Positions 28,833 through 37,811 of a stretch of DNA of 64,000 bases are shown piece by piece (within the stretch, counting starts at the first letter, position 1; each line of letters starts with the position of its first letter). Origin of the DNA: Herbaspirillum sp. 3R11 (GTDB lineage: Bacteria > Pseudomonadota > Gammaproteobacteria > Burkholderiales > Burkholderiaceae_D); the NCBI RefSeq assembly GCF_004563925.1, contig NZ_SPNJ01000001.1, positions 248,001 to 312,000 on the forward strand. The letters are read 5' to 3'. The notes below the pieces were generated by a model that was not told where the DNA came from, did not search any database, and saw only the letters and a list, made by a program, of their open reading frames with translations. A program made the position numbers and the translations under genes.

Positions 28833-28872
28833 ACCCGAACTTGTCGTCATTCAACGCAAGTTCGGGTTTTTG
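28833..28872 (+). terminator. Intrinsic terminator after accD
   Basis: ACCCGAACTTG (28833-28843) pairs with CAAGTTCGGGT (28857-28867), and a T run follows. Confidence 0.88.
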
Positions 28873-28980
28873 CTTTTAAGTCGATCGTTGCGTCCCCGGC
28901 GGCGCAGCGTCGGTTCAGCTCCATCTCAGGTTCATTTCAGCTTCATTCAGCTTCATATCAGATACACCGCAGGCTCATCC

Positions 28981-30288
28981 ATGCAAGCGCAAGCAAAACC
29001 TTCCACCCTGGCCGAATGGCTGACCCTTCTTGAAACCCGTCACACCAAGTCCATCGATATGGGCCTCGAGCGCGTCGGCAAGGTCAAGGAGCAGCTCGAC
29101 ATCCGTTTTGATTGTCCCGTGATCACGGTGGCCGGCACCAACGGCAAGGGTTCCACCTGCGCCATGCTGGAATCGATCCTGATGCGCGCCGGTTACCGCG
29201 TTGGTTTGTACATCAAGCCGCATTTCCTGCATTTCAACGAACGCGCCCGGGTCGAAGGCATCCCTGCATCCGACGCTGCGCTGATTGCGGCATTCGAGGC
29301 GGTGGAAGAAAAGCGCGGCGACATTTCGCTGACCTATTTCGAGTTCACCACGCTGGCGATCATGAAGCTGCTGGCCGATGCAAAGATGGACGTCGTCATC
29401 CTTGAAGTGGGCCTGGGCGGGCGTCTTGACGCGGTCAACGTGATCGACGCCGACGTCGCCATCGTCACCAGCATCGACATCGACCACACCGAATACCTCG
29501 GCACCACGCGCGAAGAGATCGGCTTCGAGAAAGCCGGCATTTTCCGCGCCGGCAAGACCGCCATCTGCGGCGATCCGATGCCGCCGCAGTCGCTGATCAA
29601 GCACGCCGAAGCGATCGGCGCCGACCTCTGGCTGATGGGGCGCGACTTCAACTACCAGGGCGACAAGCAGCAGTGGGCCTACGGCGGCCGTGCGCAACGC
29701 CGCAATTCGCTGGCCTATCCGAGCCTGCGCGGCGCCAACCAGTTGTTGAATGCTTCCGCTGCACTGGCCGCGCTGGAAGCCTTGCGCGACGTCTTGCCCA
29801 TCGGCGCCCAGGAAGTACGCACCGGGCTGGCCACGGTTGAGCTGCCAGGGCGTTTCCAGGTCTTGCCGGGACAGCCGTTGGTGATCCTCGACGTCGCCCA
29901 CAATCCGCACGCCGCCGCCGTTCTGGCGCAAAACCTCGACAACATGGGCTTCCATCCGTACACCTATGCGGTGTTCGGTTCGATGCTCGACAAGGACATC
30001 GAAGGCGTGATCAGCCAACTCAAGAGCAAGATCGATCACTGGTGCGTCACGGACCTGCCGCTGCCGCGCGCTGCTACGGCGCAGCAATTGAAGGATAAAT
30101 TGCTGGAAGCGGGCGTTGAGCCGGAATTCAAGCCTGACGCGGCCTGCACCATAGAAACCTTCGAATCGCCGGCTGCTGCATTCGCAAATGCGCAAAGCCG
30201 GGCTACCGAGAATGATAGAATTGTGGTTTTCGGATCCTTCCTGACCGTAGGCGGCGTCATGAAAGCACGCAAGCCGGAATTACATTGA
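28981..30288 (+). CDS. folC: Bifunctional folylpolyglutamate/dihydrofolate synthase
   Basis: A 435-residue Mur-ligase-family enzyme adding glutamate to dihydropteroate and to folates. The ATP loop is VAGTNGKGSTCAM; other landmarks are SPH-equivalent KPHFLHFNERARV, GLGGRLDAVN and the C-terminal DVAHNPHAA. ATG 28981 is the start indicated by family alignment; the frame is open upstream for 37 codons. The Ser of the usual SPHL is replaced by Lys-Pro-His here, a minor variation. Confidence 0.96.
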   Translation: MQAQAKPSTLAEWLTLLETRHTKSIDMGLERVGKVKEQLDIRFDCPVITVAGTNGKGSTCAMLESILMRAGYRVGLYIKPHFLHFNERARVEGIPASDAALIAAFEAVEEKRGDISLTYFEFTTLAIMKLLADAKMDVVILEVGLGGRLDAVNVIDADVAIVTSIDIDHTEYLGTTREEIGFEKAGIFRAGKTAICGDPMPPQSLIKHAEAIGADLWLMGRDFNYQGDKQQWAYGGRAQRRNSLAYPSLRGANQLLNASAALAALEALRDVLPIGAQEVRTGLATVELPGRFQVLPGQPLVILDVAHNPHAAAVLAQNLDNMGFHPYTYAVFGSMLDKDIEGVISQLKSKIDHWCVTDLPLPRAATAQQLKDKLLEAGVEPEFKPDAACTIETFESPAAAFANAQSRATENDRIVVFGSFLTVGGVMKARKPELH

Positions 30289-30398
30289 ATGCGGCATTGA
30301 ACTACAGCACTCAGTTTGCACCGTTTTCGCTGCATGTTCGGCGATCTTCGGTATTTGTTGCACACACGTATTTTTCAGACTACCTAACTTAAATCAGC

Positions 30399-31424
30399 AT
30401 GGGCTTGTTCTCGTTTTTTCGTAAAAACAAGCAGGAATCTGCTTCCGGTCAGGGCGAATTCCTCTCGCGTTCCGCAGGAGGCGACCCAGCGGCGCAAAAT
30501 AGCCGCGGCGGCCGTAGTGCCGGAAACGCACGCAAGTCCGGTAAGGCCGGCAAAGACGAGTCTGTCGATCCGGTCCTGCCCGAAAAGAAACGCGCACGCC
30601 GTCGACTGATCGGCGCAGTGGCGCTGGTGCTGGCGGTGGTGATCGTGTTGCCGATGATCCTCGATTCCGAGCCGCGCCCGCTGGCTGACGATATTGCCAT
30701 TCAGATACCTTCCAAGGACGGCAAAGATGCCGCCAAGGATACCGTTGCTTCGTCGGCTGCGGCCGACAAGTCCAAGGCCGCTGCTGAGCCGAAAGAAGAA
30801 TTCGTTGACCCCGCCACCATGAACGCCGACGTCGAAAAGCCGGCGATTGCGCCAGGCGCGTCGGCAATGCCATCCGGTCCCGCCAATGCGCCGCTGGCGC
30901 AAGTCGCCAAACCGGCAACCCCGACGTCGCCGGTCGTGGTGGAGAAGCCGGTTGAAAAGCCGGCTGCCAAGCCCGAGGTTAAAGCTGAGGTTAAAGCTGA
31001 TTCTAAAGCTGACGTTAAAGACAGCAAGACCGCCGCCAAACCGGCCGAGCACAAAGACGATCACAAGAAAGACGTAAAGGAAGCCGCCAAGCCGAAGGCT
31101 GCAGACAAGCCTGATGACGCTGCGCGCGCCCTGGCGATCCTGGAGGGCAAGCCTGCCACGGCCGACAAGAAGCCCGCGCCGACGCCGGCTGCCGGCGGCA
31201 AGTTCGTGATTCAGGTGGCCGCATTGGCGACGCAGGAAAAAATTGATGAACTGCGCGGCAAGCTCAATGGCGCCGGCATCAAGTCGTACACGCAAAAGGT
31301 GGCGACGCAATCGGGCGACCGCACGCGCATCCGCGTCGGCCCGTTTGCCAGCCGCGACGAGGCCGACAAGATGCGCGCCAAGATCAACAAGCTTGGCCTG
31401 AACGCCACGGTCGTGCCGGCTTGA
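30399..31424 (+). CDS. SPOR-domain membrane protein (DedD-like)
   Basis: A 341-residue single-pass inner-membrane protein. A short basic cytoplasmic tail (FFRKNKQ) leads to a membrane segment near residues 68-88 (LIGAVALVLAVVIVLPMIL) and a long low-complexity periplasmic linker rich in Lys, Ala, Asp and Pro. The C-terminal SPOR domain (about 267-341, GGKFVIQVAALATQEKIDEL) binds denuded septal peptidoglycan. It probably takes part in cell division, like DedD. The linker includes a 12-bp tandem repeat. The order folC-SPOR-cvpA-purF is conserved in proteobacteria. Confidence 0.92.
   Translation: MGLFSFFRKNKQESASGQGEFLSRSAGGDPAAQNSRGGRSAGNARKSGKAGKDESVDPVLPEKKRARRRLIGAVALVLAVVIVLPMILDSEPRPLADDIAIQIPSKDGKDAAKDTVASSAAADKSKAAAEPKEEFVDPATMNADVEKPAIAPGASAMPSGPANAPLAQVAKPATPTSPVVVEKPVEKPAAKPEVKAEVKADSKADVKDSKTAAKPAEHKDDHKKDVKEAAKPKAADKPDDAARALAILEGKPATADKKPAPTPAAGGKFVIQVAALATQEKIDELRGKLNGAGIKSYTQKVATQSGDRTRIRVGPFASRDEADKMRAKINKLGLNATVVPA
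30975..31022 (+). repeat. 12-bp in-frame tandem repeat in the SPOR gene linker
   Basis: GAGGTTAAAGCT occurs twice exactly, then GATTCTAAAGCT, then a partial GACGTTAAAG. They encode (E/D)(V/S)KA units. The A/T-rich codons stand out from the surrounding GC-rich codons, as expected for recent slippage. Confidence 0.85.
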
Positions 31425-31515
31425 ATTTGATGGCATCCGGTCGCATATTGCTCATGTTGCCTGTGTTGTTGTCTGACTTGTTGTCTGATTCTTCGTCTTC
31501 GCCGGGTTTGTCGTC

Positions 31516-32004
31516 GTGACGATCTTCGACTACCTGGTCTTGCTGGTGCTGGCCTGTTCGGTCGTCATCAGCATGTTGCGCGGATTGGTGCGCGAAGTGT
31601 TGTCGCTGGCCAGCTGGATAATTGCATTAGTCGTCGCCAACGCCTATGGTGAAGCATTGGCCCAGATGTTGCCCGACGTGATTCCGGGCGAGTCGACGAG
31701 ATTGATTGTGGGATTCATCGTGTTGTTCATCGGTACGCGCCTGTTGATGGGCCTGGTGACCAGGGCGATGTCGGAAGTGGTCAAGGCAAGCGGGCTGTCG
31801 CTGATCGATCGCAGCCTGGGCGCGGTATTCGGCCTGGCGCGCGGCGCGGTGATCGTGCTGGCCGTGGTGTTGTTATGCGGTACGACGTCGATTCCGCAGC
31901 AGCCATTCTGGAAAGAGGCGCGTTTCAGTTCGCTGGCGGAAACCGCCGCCGAGACCGCCAAACCGTATTTGCCGGGGCAGTTCGCACAGCACGTCCATTT
32001 TTGA
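31516..32004 (+). CDS. cvpA: CvpA family inner-membrane protein
   Basis: A 162-residue protein with four hydrophobic segments and the CvpA pattern (IFDYLVLLVLACSVVISMLRGLVREVL; SLIDRSLGAVFGLARGAVIV; given here as two separated blocks). It starts with GTG 31516. The family was named for colicin V production and is linked to envelope integrity and to purF; its biochemical role is unknown. purF begins 50 bp after the stop, so the pair is co-transcribed. Confidence 0.92.
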   Translation: MTIFDYLVLLVLACSVVISMLRGLVREVLSLASWIIALVVANAYGEALAQMLPDVIPGESTRLIVGFIVLFIGTRLLMGLVTRAMSEVVKASGLSLIDRSLGAVFGLARGAVIVLAVVLLCGTTSIPQQPFWKEARFSSLAETAAETAKPYLPGQFAQHVHF

Positions 32005-32054
32005 TTTTGTTTGTTGGTTTCGTTTCTTCGTTTGTTTTTGCTTAGGAGTCCACC

Positions 32055-33572
32055 ATGTGTGGCATTGTCGGCGTCGTTTCCCATAGTCCAGTCAACCAGT
32101 TGCTCTACGATGCGCTGCTGCTTCTGCAGCATCGCGGTCAGGATGCAGCGGGTATCGCAACCAACCACGCAAACGGTTTTTCGATGCATAAGGCCAACGG
32201 TCTGGTGCGCGATGTGTTCCGTACCCGCAATATGCGTTCGCTGCCGGGCAACACCGGCCTCGGCCAGGTGCGCTATCCGACCGCCGGCAGCTCCAGCGAA
32301 GAGGAAGCGCAGCCGTTCTACGTCAATGCGCCGTTCGGCATCATCCTGGTGCATAACGGCAACCTGACCAACACCGAGCAGCTCAAGGTCGAGATGTTCA
32401 AGAACGACCGCCGCCACCTCAATACCGATTCCGACACCGAAGTATTGGTCAACGTGTTTGCGCATGAATTGCAGCAAGCCACGACCGGCTACTCGCTCGA
32501 TCCGGCTGCCGTGTTCAAGGCTGTTGCGATGGTCCACAAGCGGGTGCGCGGCTCCTACGCCGTGGTGGCGCAGATCGCCGGTTACGGCCTGCTGGGCTTC
32601 CGTGATCCGTACGGCATCCGTCCGATGTGCCTGGGTTTCAACGAAACCGACAAGGGTTCCGAATACATGCTGGCGAGCGAATCCGTGGCGCTGGAAGGCC
32701 TCGGTTTCCGCTTCCTGCGCGATGTGATGCCGGGCGAAGCGATCTTCATCGACAACGACGGCAAGCTGTACAACCAGCAATGCGCCGAGAATCCGACGCT
32801 GAATCCTTGCGCGTTCGAATTCGTCTACCTGGCGCGTCCGGACTCGGTCATCGACGGCGCTTCGGTCTATGCCAGCCGCCTGAAGATGGGCGAATACCTG
32901 GCCGAGAAGGTCCGTCGCGAAATCGCCAGCGGCGAAATCGACGTCGTCATGCCGATCCCCGATTCGTCGCGTCCTGCTGCGATGGAACTGGCGCTCAAGC
33001 TGAACCTCGACTATCGCGAAGGCTTCATCAAGAACCGCTACATCGGCCGCACCTTCATCATGCCGGGCCAGGGCCTGCGCAAGAAGTCGGTACGCCAGAA
33101 GCTCAACGCCATCGGTTCCGAATTCAAGGGCAAGAGCGTGCTGCTGGTCGACGATTCGATCGTGCGCGGCACGACCAGCCGTGAGATCGTGCAGATGGCG
33201 CGTGAAGCCGGCGCCAAGCGCGTGATCTTCGCTTCGGCAGCGCCGCCGGTGAAGTTCCCGAACGTCTACGGCATCGACATGCCGACGCGCGACGAACTGA
33301 TAGCCTACGGCCGCACCGACGAAGAAGTCTGCCGCGAAATCACGGCCGACGCGCTGGTGTACCAGGACGTGGAAGACCTGAAGCGTTCGATCTCCGACAT
33401 CAATCCGGCATTGCGCAATTTCGAAGCATCGTGCTTTGACGGCAACTACATCACCGGCGACATCTCGCGCGACTACCTCGATCGTATCGAGTTCGCCCGC
33501 AAGAATCCGAAACCGGCTTTGGAAGATGCTGTCCGTTCGCAACTGAACCTGAACCTGGCGCGCGTGGACTGA
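32055..33572 (+). CDS. purF: Amidophosphoribosyltransferase
   Basis: A 505-residue enzyme catalysing the first committed step of purine synthesis, PRPP plus glutamine to phosphoribosylamine. Cys2, exposed after Met removal (MCGIVGVV), is the Ntn-type glutaminase nucleophile. The glutaminase domain has QHRGQDAAGI and the VHNGNLTNT block. The PRTase domain shows the PRPP loop VLLVDDSIVRGTTS. The ATG follows a TAGGAG Shine-Dalgarno. Terminated by a strong hairpin. Confidence 0.98.
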   Translation: MCGIVGVVSHSPVNQLLYDALLLLQHRGQDAAGIATNHANGFSMHKANGLVRDVFRTRNMRSLPGNTGLGQVRYPTAGSSSEEEAQPFYVNAPFGIILVHNGNLTNTEQLKVEMFKNDRRHLNTDSDTEVLVNVFAHELQQATTGYSLDPAAVFKAVAMVHKRVRGSYAVVAQIAGYGLLGFRDPYGIRPMCLGFNETDKGSEYMLASESVALEGLGFRFLRDVMPGEAIFIDNDGKLYNQQCAENPTLNPCAFEFVYLARPDSVIDGASVYASRLKMGEYLAEKVRREIASGEIDVVMPIPDSSRPAAMELALKLNLDYREGFIKNRYIGRTFIMPGQGLRKKSVRQKLNAIGSEFKGKSVLLVDDSIVRGTTSREIVQMAREAGAKRVIFASAAPPVKFPNVYGIDMPTRDELIAYGRTDEEVCREITADALVYQDVEDLKRSISDINPALRNFEASCFDGNYITGDISRDYLDRIEFARKNPKPALEDAVRSQLNLNLARVD

Positions 33573-33595
33573 TTTCCCCCGCCGTCGGACAAGAT

Positions 33596-33631
33596 AAACG
33601 CCGGACCGCCGCTATGGCGTCCGGCGTTTTT
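33596..33631 (+). terminator. Intrinsic terminator after purF
   Basis: AAACGCCGGAC (33596-33606) pairs with GTCCGGCGTTT (33619-33629), and a T run follows. Confidence 0.9.
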
Positions 33632-33720
33632 CATTGGCGCCATCGCAATGCTGCGGCCGTCGCGGAACTGGCTTATCATCACTGTTCTCCGACGATTTAC
33701 CGCCTCATACCTCGACATCT

Positions 33721-34962
33721 ATGAACGACAAGAAGAACTACGGCTTCACCACCACCATCCTGCACAGCGATCGTCAGAAGGACATCGAACACGGTTCGCT
33801 GCACAAACCGATCCACACCTCCGTCGCCTTCGGCTACAAGGATGCGCGCCAGCTGGCCGAAGTATTCCAGGGCAAGCAATCGGGCTACCGCTACGGTCGC
33901 CAGGGCAATCCGACCGTGTCGGCGCTGGAAGACAAGGTCACCAGGATGGAAGGCGGCCTCTCGACGATCTGCTTCGCCACCGGCATGGCCGCCATCGGCG
34001 CCGTGATCCAGGGACTGCTGCGCGAAGGCGACCACGTGGTGTCGTCGGCTTTCCTGTTCGGCAACACCAACAGCATGTGGATGACGGTGCATGCGCAGGG
34101 CGCGCGCGTGTCGATGGTGGACGCCACCGACGTCAAACTGGTGGAAGCCGCGCTGACGCCGCAGACGCGCATCGTCTTCGTTGAAACCATCGCCAACCCG
34201 CGCACCCAGATTGCGGACCTGAAGCGCATCGGCGAGCTGTGCCGCGAGCGCGGCATCCTGTACATCGTCGACAACACGATGACGTCTCCCTATCTGTTCC
34301 AACCCAAGGCGGTTAACGCCGGGCTGGTGGTCAATTCACTCACCAAGTCGATCGGCGGCCACGGCAACGCGCTGGGCGGCGCGCTGACCGACACGGGTCT
34401 GTACGACTGGTCGCGTTATCCGCACATCGCCGACAACTACAAAAAGAATCCGCAGCCGCAGTGGGGCATGGCGCAGATCCGCGCCAAGGCCTTGCGCGAC
34501 TTCGGCGCTTCGCTGGGACCGGAAGCGGCGCATCACATCGCCGTCGGCGCCGAAACCATTGCGCTGCGCCAGGATCGCGAATGCGCCAACGCGCTCGCCG
34601 TGGCGCAGATGCTCGACGCCGATCCGCGCGTGGCGGCGGTGTACTACCCGGGCCTGCCGTCGCATCCGCAGTACGCGCTGGCGACCGAGCTGTTCCGTTC
34701 CTACGGCAGCTTGCTGAGCTTTGAACTGAAGGATGGCATCGACTGCTTCGACTACCTGAACCGCCTGCAACTGGCGGTGGCGTCGAGCAACCTGGGTGAC
34801 ACACGCACGCTGGTGATCCCGGTGGCGCACACGATCTTCTTTGAGATGGGGCAGGAGCGCCGTGCAGCGATGGGCATCGCCGAATCGCTGATTCGCGTGT
34901 CCATCGGCCTGGAAGATACCGTCGACCTGGTCGACGACTTCAGGCAGGCGCTGGACTCGTAA
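33721..34962 (+). CDS. Cystathionine gamma-synthase family PLP enzyme (sulfhydrylase-like)
   Basis: A 413-residue Cys/Met-metabolism PLP enzyme. The PLP lysine is in NSLTKSIGGHGN; the YGRQGNPTVSALE block contributes the active-site Tyr/Arg from the neighbouring subunit, and FATGMAAIGAV holds the phosphate site. It lies downstream of purF, where Betaproteobacteria often encode metZ (O-succinylhomoserine sulfhydrylase), but the sequence differs enough that O-acetylhomoserine sulfhydrylase, cystathionine synthase or a gamma-lyase cannot be excluded. ATG 33721 is chosen because homology starts there. It has its own terminator shared with the converging LOG gene. Confidence 0.88.
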   Translation: MNDKKNYGFTTTILHSDRQKDIEHGSLHKPIHTSVAFGYKDARQLAEVFQGKQSGYRYGRQGNPTVSALEDKVTRMEGGLSTICFATGMAAIGAVIQGLLREGDHVVSSAFLFGNTNSMWMTVHAQGARVSMVDATDVKLVEAALTPQTRIVFVETIANPRTQIADLKRIGELCRERGILYIVDNTMTSPYLFQPKAVNAGLVVNSLTKSIGGHGNALGGALTDTGLYDWSRYPHIADNYKKNPQPQWGMAQIRAKALRDFGASLGPEAAHHIAVGAETIALRQDRECANALAVAQMLDADPRVAAVYYPGLPSHPQYALATELFRSYGSLLSFELKDGIDCFDYLNRLQLAVASSNLGDTRTLVIPVAHTIFFEMGQERRAAMGIAESLIRVSIGLEDTVDLVDDFRQALDS

Positions 34963-34969
34963 GACAAGC

Positions 34970-35005
34970 ACGCCATGCCGGCGACAACCGGCGTGGCGTA
35001 AGGCT
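34970..35005. terminator. Terminator between convergent genes
   Basis: ACGCCATGCCGG (34970-34981) pairs with CCGGCGTGGCGT (34988-34999) with one G-U pair; AGGCTTTTT follows on the plus strand. It serves the PLP-enzyme gene and may also stop transcripts from the opposing LOG gene. Confidence 0.82.
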
Positions 35006-35007
35006 TT

Positions 35008-35604
35008 TTACGGCAGCAGCTGGTTCACAGCCTTGTGGTCGGCCCACTTGTTGGTGTAGCTCGGCTTGTAGGTCTTGAAGCGTTGGACCAGGTTGGCCGG
35101 ATCCGCATCGTGCATCATCAGCAGCGATTGTTCGGCCGTCAGGAAACGCTGCGACACCAAGTGTTCGATGAACGCGATCAGGTTGTCGTAAAAGCCGTCG
35201 ACGTTGAGCAGGCCGATCGGCTTGTAGTGGAAGCCGAGCTGCGCCCAGGTCAGCACCTCAAACAATTCTTCCAAAGTACCCATGCCGCCCGGCATGGCGA
35301 CAAAACCGTCCGACAATTCCGCCATCATGGCCTTGCGTTCGTGCATGTCCTTGACGATGTGCAGGCGGGTCAGGCCGTGATGGCCCAGCTCCTTGTCCAG
35401 CAGCGCCTTGGGAATGACGCCGGTGGCTTCGCCGCCCAGTCGCATCACTTCCGTTGCAATCACGCCCATCAGACCGACGTTGCCGCCGCCATACACCAGG
35501 GCAATATTGTCCTTGACCATTTGCTGCGCCAGGGCGCGCGCGCCTTGTGCGTAGACTTCGGAAGCGCCCACGGAGGAACCGCAATATACACAGATGGATT
35601 TCAT
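35008..35604 (-). CDS. LOG family protein (cytokinin riboside monophosphate phosphoribohydrolase)
   Basis: A 198-residue Rossmann-like enzyme of the LOG/TIGR00730 family that cleaves the N-glycosidic bond of nucleoside 5'-monophosphates; plant and actinobacterial members release cytokinin bases. The hallmark PGGMGTLEE is present, together with the N-terminal VYCGSSVG and YGGGNVGLMG. ATG 35604 starts at the family N terminus (MKSICVYCGSS). In a plant-associated host, cytokinin activation is a tempting role, but most bacterial LOG proteins act on ordinary nucleotides. Confidence 0.92.
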   Translation of the reverse strand: MKSICVYCGSSVGASEVYAQGARALAQQMVKDNIALVYGGGNVGLMGVIATEVMRLGGEATGVIPKALLDKELGHHGLTRLHIVKDMHERKAMMAELSDGFVAMPGGMGTLEELFEVLTWAQLGFHYKPIGLLNVDGFYDNLIAFIEHLVSQRFLTAEQSLLMMHDADPANLVQRFKTYKPSYTNKWADHKAVNQLLP

Positions 35605-35704
35605 TTTTCTTTCGCTCGGATTAATCAATACCGCCATGTTATAACATGAGGACAAGACCTGATCGTGACAGGCGGCGAGAGGATGACTCAAGCTAAGGAA
35701 CAGC

Positions 35705-36730
35705 ATGCAAAACAAAATCGTGACACTGGCGTTGCAAGGGGGCGGTTCGCACGGGGCATTCACCTGGGGCGTGCTGGACCGCTTGCTGGAAGACGAACGC
35801 ATCGCCTTCGAAGGCATCAGCGGCGCCAGCGCAGGCGCCATGAACGCCACGGTGCTGGCGCACGGCTACAACCTCGGCGGACGCGAAGGCGCGCGCGAAG
35901 CCCTGGCGGCATTCTGGGGGCGTATTGCCACCAAGGAGCCGTTCAGCTTCCTGCCACCCGAAATGCTGCCCGGCGGTTCCAGCCTGCTGAATCAGAGCAC
36001 CCCGGCGGCGATGCACGCCTTGCTGGCGATGACGCGTTTCTTTTCGCCGACCCAGCTCAATCCGCTCGACATCAACCCGTTGCGCGACATCCTCGAAGAA
36101 CAGGTCGATTTCGAACGCTTGCGCAGCACCGGCGACATCAAGCTGTTCATTGCCGCCACCCGGGTCAGCACCGGCACGCTGAAAATTTTCCGCAACCGCG
36201 AGCTGACCGTGGACGCCTTGCTCGCATCGGCCTGTCTGCCTTCCATGCACCGTCCGGTGGAAATTGACGGCGAAACCTATTGGGACGGCGGCCTGACCGC
36301 CAATCCGCCGATCTTTCCCTTGCTGCACCTGTGCTCGGCGCGCGACTTGCTGGTGGTGTTGCTGCATCCCTGCAGCCGGCCCGGCACGCCGACCTCGACA
36401 CAGGAAATCGGCCAGCGCCTGAGCGAAATCAGTTTCAGCTCAGCCTTCTTCACCGAACTTGGCGGCCTGGCGCTGGCCAAGCGCGAAGCGGAGAACGCCA
36501 TGTTCGCCTTCGGCACGCTGGAGCGCCGCCTCCGCAAGCTCAACATGCACCTGGTGGAAGCCAATGACCTCATGAGCCAGCTCGACGTCATGAGCAAGCT
36601 CAACACCAAGACCTCGTTCATCCACGGTTTGCACGACGAAGGAAGGCAGGCTGCAGGGCGCTGGCTGGAAAAGAACTTCCACATGCTCGGCCTGAAATCC
36701 TCGTTCGATCTCGGGCGCTACCTGCAATAG
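35705..36730 (+). CDS. Patatin-like phospholipase
   Basis: A 341-residue lipolytic acyl hydrolase with a Ser-Asp dyad. The oxyanion loop is GGGSHGAF at the N terminus, the nucleophile elbow is GASAGAMN (GxSxG), and the catalytic Asp is in YWDGGLTANPP. No signal peptide is seen, so it is probably cytoplasmic or delivered otherwise. The ATG has an AAGGA Shine-Dalgarno. It is divergent from the LOG gene, and an alpha/beta hydrolase gene follows on the same strand. Confidence 0.92.
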   Translation: MQNKIVTLALQGGGSHGAFTWGVLDRLLEDERIAFEGISGASAGAMNATVLAHGYNLGGREGAREALAAFWGRIATKEPFSFLPPEMLPGGSSLLNQSTPAAMHALLAMTRFFSPTQLNPLDINPLRDILEEQVDFERLRSTGDIKLFIAATRVSTGTLKIFRNRELTVDALLASACLPSMHRPVEIDGETYWDGGLTANPPIFPLLHLCSARDLLVVLLHPCSRPGTPTSTQEIGQRLSEISFSSAFFTELGGLALAKREAENAMFAFGTLERRLRKLNMHLVEANDLMSQLDVMSKLNTKTSFIHGLHDEGRQAAGRWLEKNFHMLGLKSSFDLGRYLQ

Positions 36731-36818
36731 GCGTGAGGGAAGGCAAGACATGGCAGGGCGGGCGAAGACGGAGGAGCTTATACTGTCAGGCTTTCCGATA
36801 GTCCTCGATCTCCATCCC

Positions 36819-37697
36819 ATGAAGCCATCCCGTTCCGAATACCTCGACATCCGCGGCTTGCAGTACCACGTGCGCCATTGGGGCGACCCGCAAGCGCCCA
36901 AGCTGTTCATGGTGCACGGCTGGATGGATATCTCCGCATCGTTCCAGTTCATGGTCGATTGCCTGCAGAAGGAATGGCATGTGATTGCCCCCGACTGGCG
37001 CGGCTTCGGCCTGACCGAACGGCCGCAGGCCGACACCTATTGGTATCCGGACTATCTCGCCGATCTCGATGCGCTGCTGCTGCATTACTCGCCCGATGAA
37101 GCGGTCAACCTGCTCGGCCACAGCCTCGGCGGCAACGTCGTCGGCCTGTATGCCGGCGTGCGGCCGCAGCGCATTGCCAAGCTGGTCAACCTGGAAGGTT
37201 TCGGCTTGCCCGGCACCAAGCCCGAGGACGCGCCCGGACGTTTCGCCAAGTGGCTCGACGAGTTGCTGGAAAAACCCGAGATGCGTTCCTATCCCTCGCT
37301 CGACGGCGTCATCGCCCGCCTGCAAAAGACCAACCCGCGCCTGAGCCGCGAGCGCGCGGTGTTCCTGGCGGCGCATTGGGCGGGGCAGAACGATGACGGC
37401 AACTGGGAAATCCTCGGCGACCCCGCGCACAAGAACACCAATCCGCTGCTGTATCGCATCGACGAAGTGACCGCCTGCTGGGCCCGTATCACTGCTCCGG
37501 TGCTGTGGGTGGAAGCAGCGGAAACCGACATCTGGCGCTGGTTCGGCGAGAACTCGCTGATGCGCGCCGAGATCGATCGCCGTATTGCCTTCATCCCCGA
37601 CGTGCGCACCGAAATCATTCCTGATGCCGGCCACATGCTGCATCACGACCAGCCGGAATTGCTGGCTGCGGCAATCGAGCGTTTCCTGGCGGAATAA
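36819..37697 (+). CDS. Alpha/beta hydrolase
   Basis: A 292-residue hydrolase from ATG 36819; an in-frame ATG at 36750 with a better Shine-Dalgarno (GGAAGG) would add 23 residues with no homology. Features are the oxyanion region VHGWMDIS, the nucleophile elbow GHSLGGN and the C-terminal catalytic His in DAGHMLHHDQPELL. Substrate unknown; the family includes esterases, epoxide hydrolases and C-C hydrolases. It is possibly co-transcribed with the patatin gene 89 bp upstream. Confidence 0.88.
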   Translation: MKPSRSEYLDIRGLQYHVRHWGDPQAPKLFMVHGWMDISASFQFMVDCLQKEWHVIAPDWRGFGLTERPQADTYWYPDYLADLDALLLHYSPDEAVNLLGHSLGGNVVGLYAGVRPQRIAKLVNLEGFGLPGTKPEDAPGRFAKWLDELLEKPEMRSYPSLDGVIARLQKTNPRLSRERAVFLAAHWAGQNDDGNWEILGDPAHKNTNPLLYRIDEVTACWARITAPVLWVEAAETDIWRWFGENSLMRAEIDRRIAFIPDVRTEIIPDAGHMLHHDQPELLAAAIERFLAE

Positions 37698-37811
37698 GCC
37701 TCGGCGCTGCCGGTTCGCTGCTGGCCCGCCGCGTGTGCACGTGCAGCAGAGACGGCGCAGGCGGCGTACAATGGAGACATCTTTTTCTCCATTTCCGAGG
37801 TCTCGCCCGTC

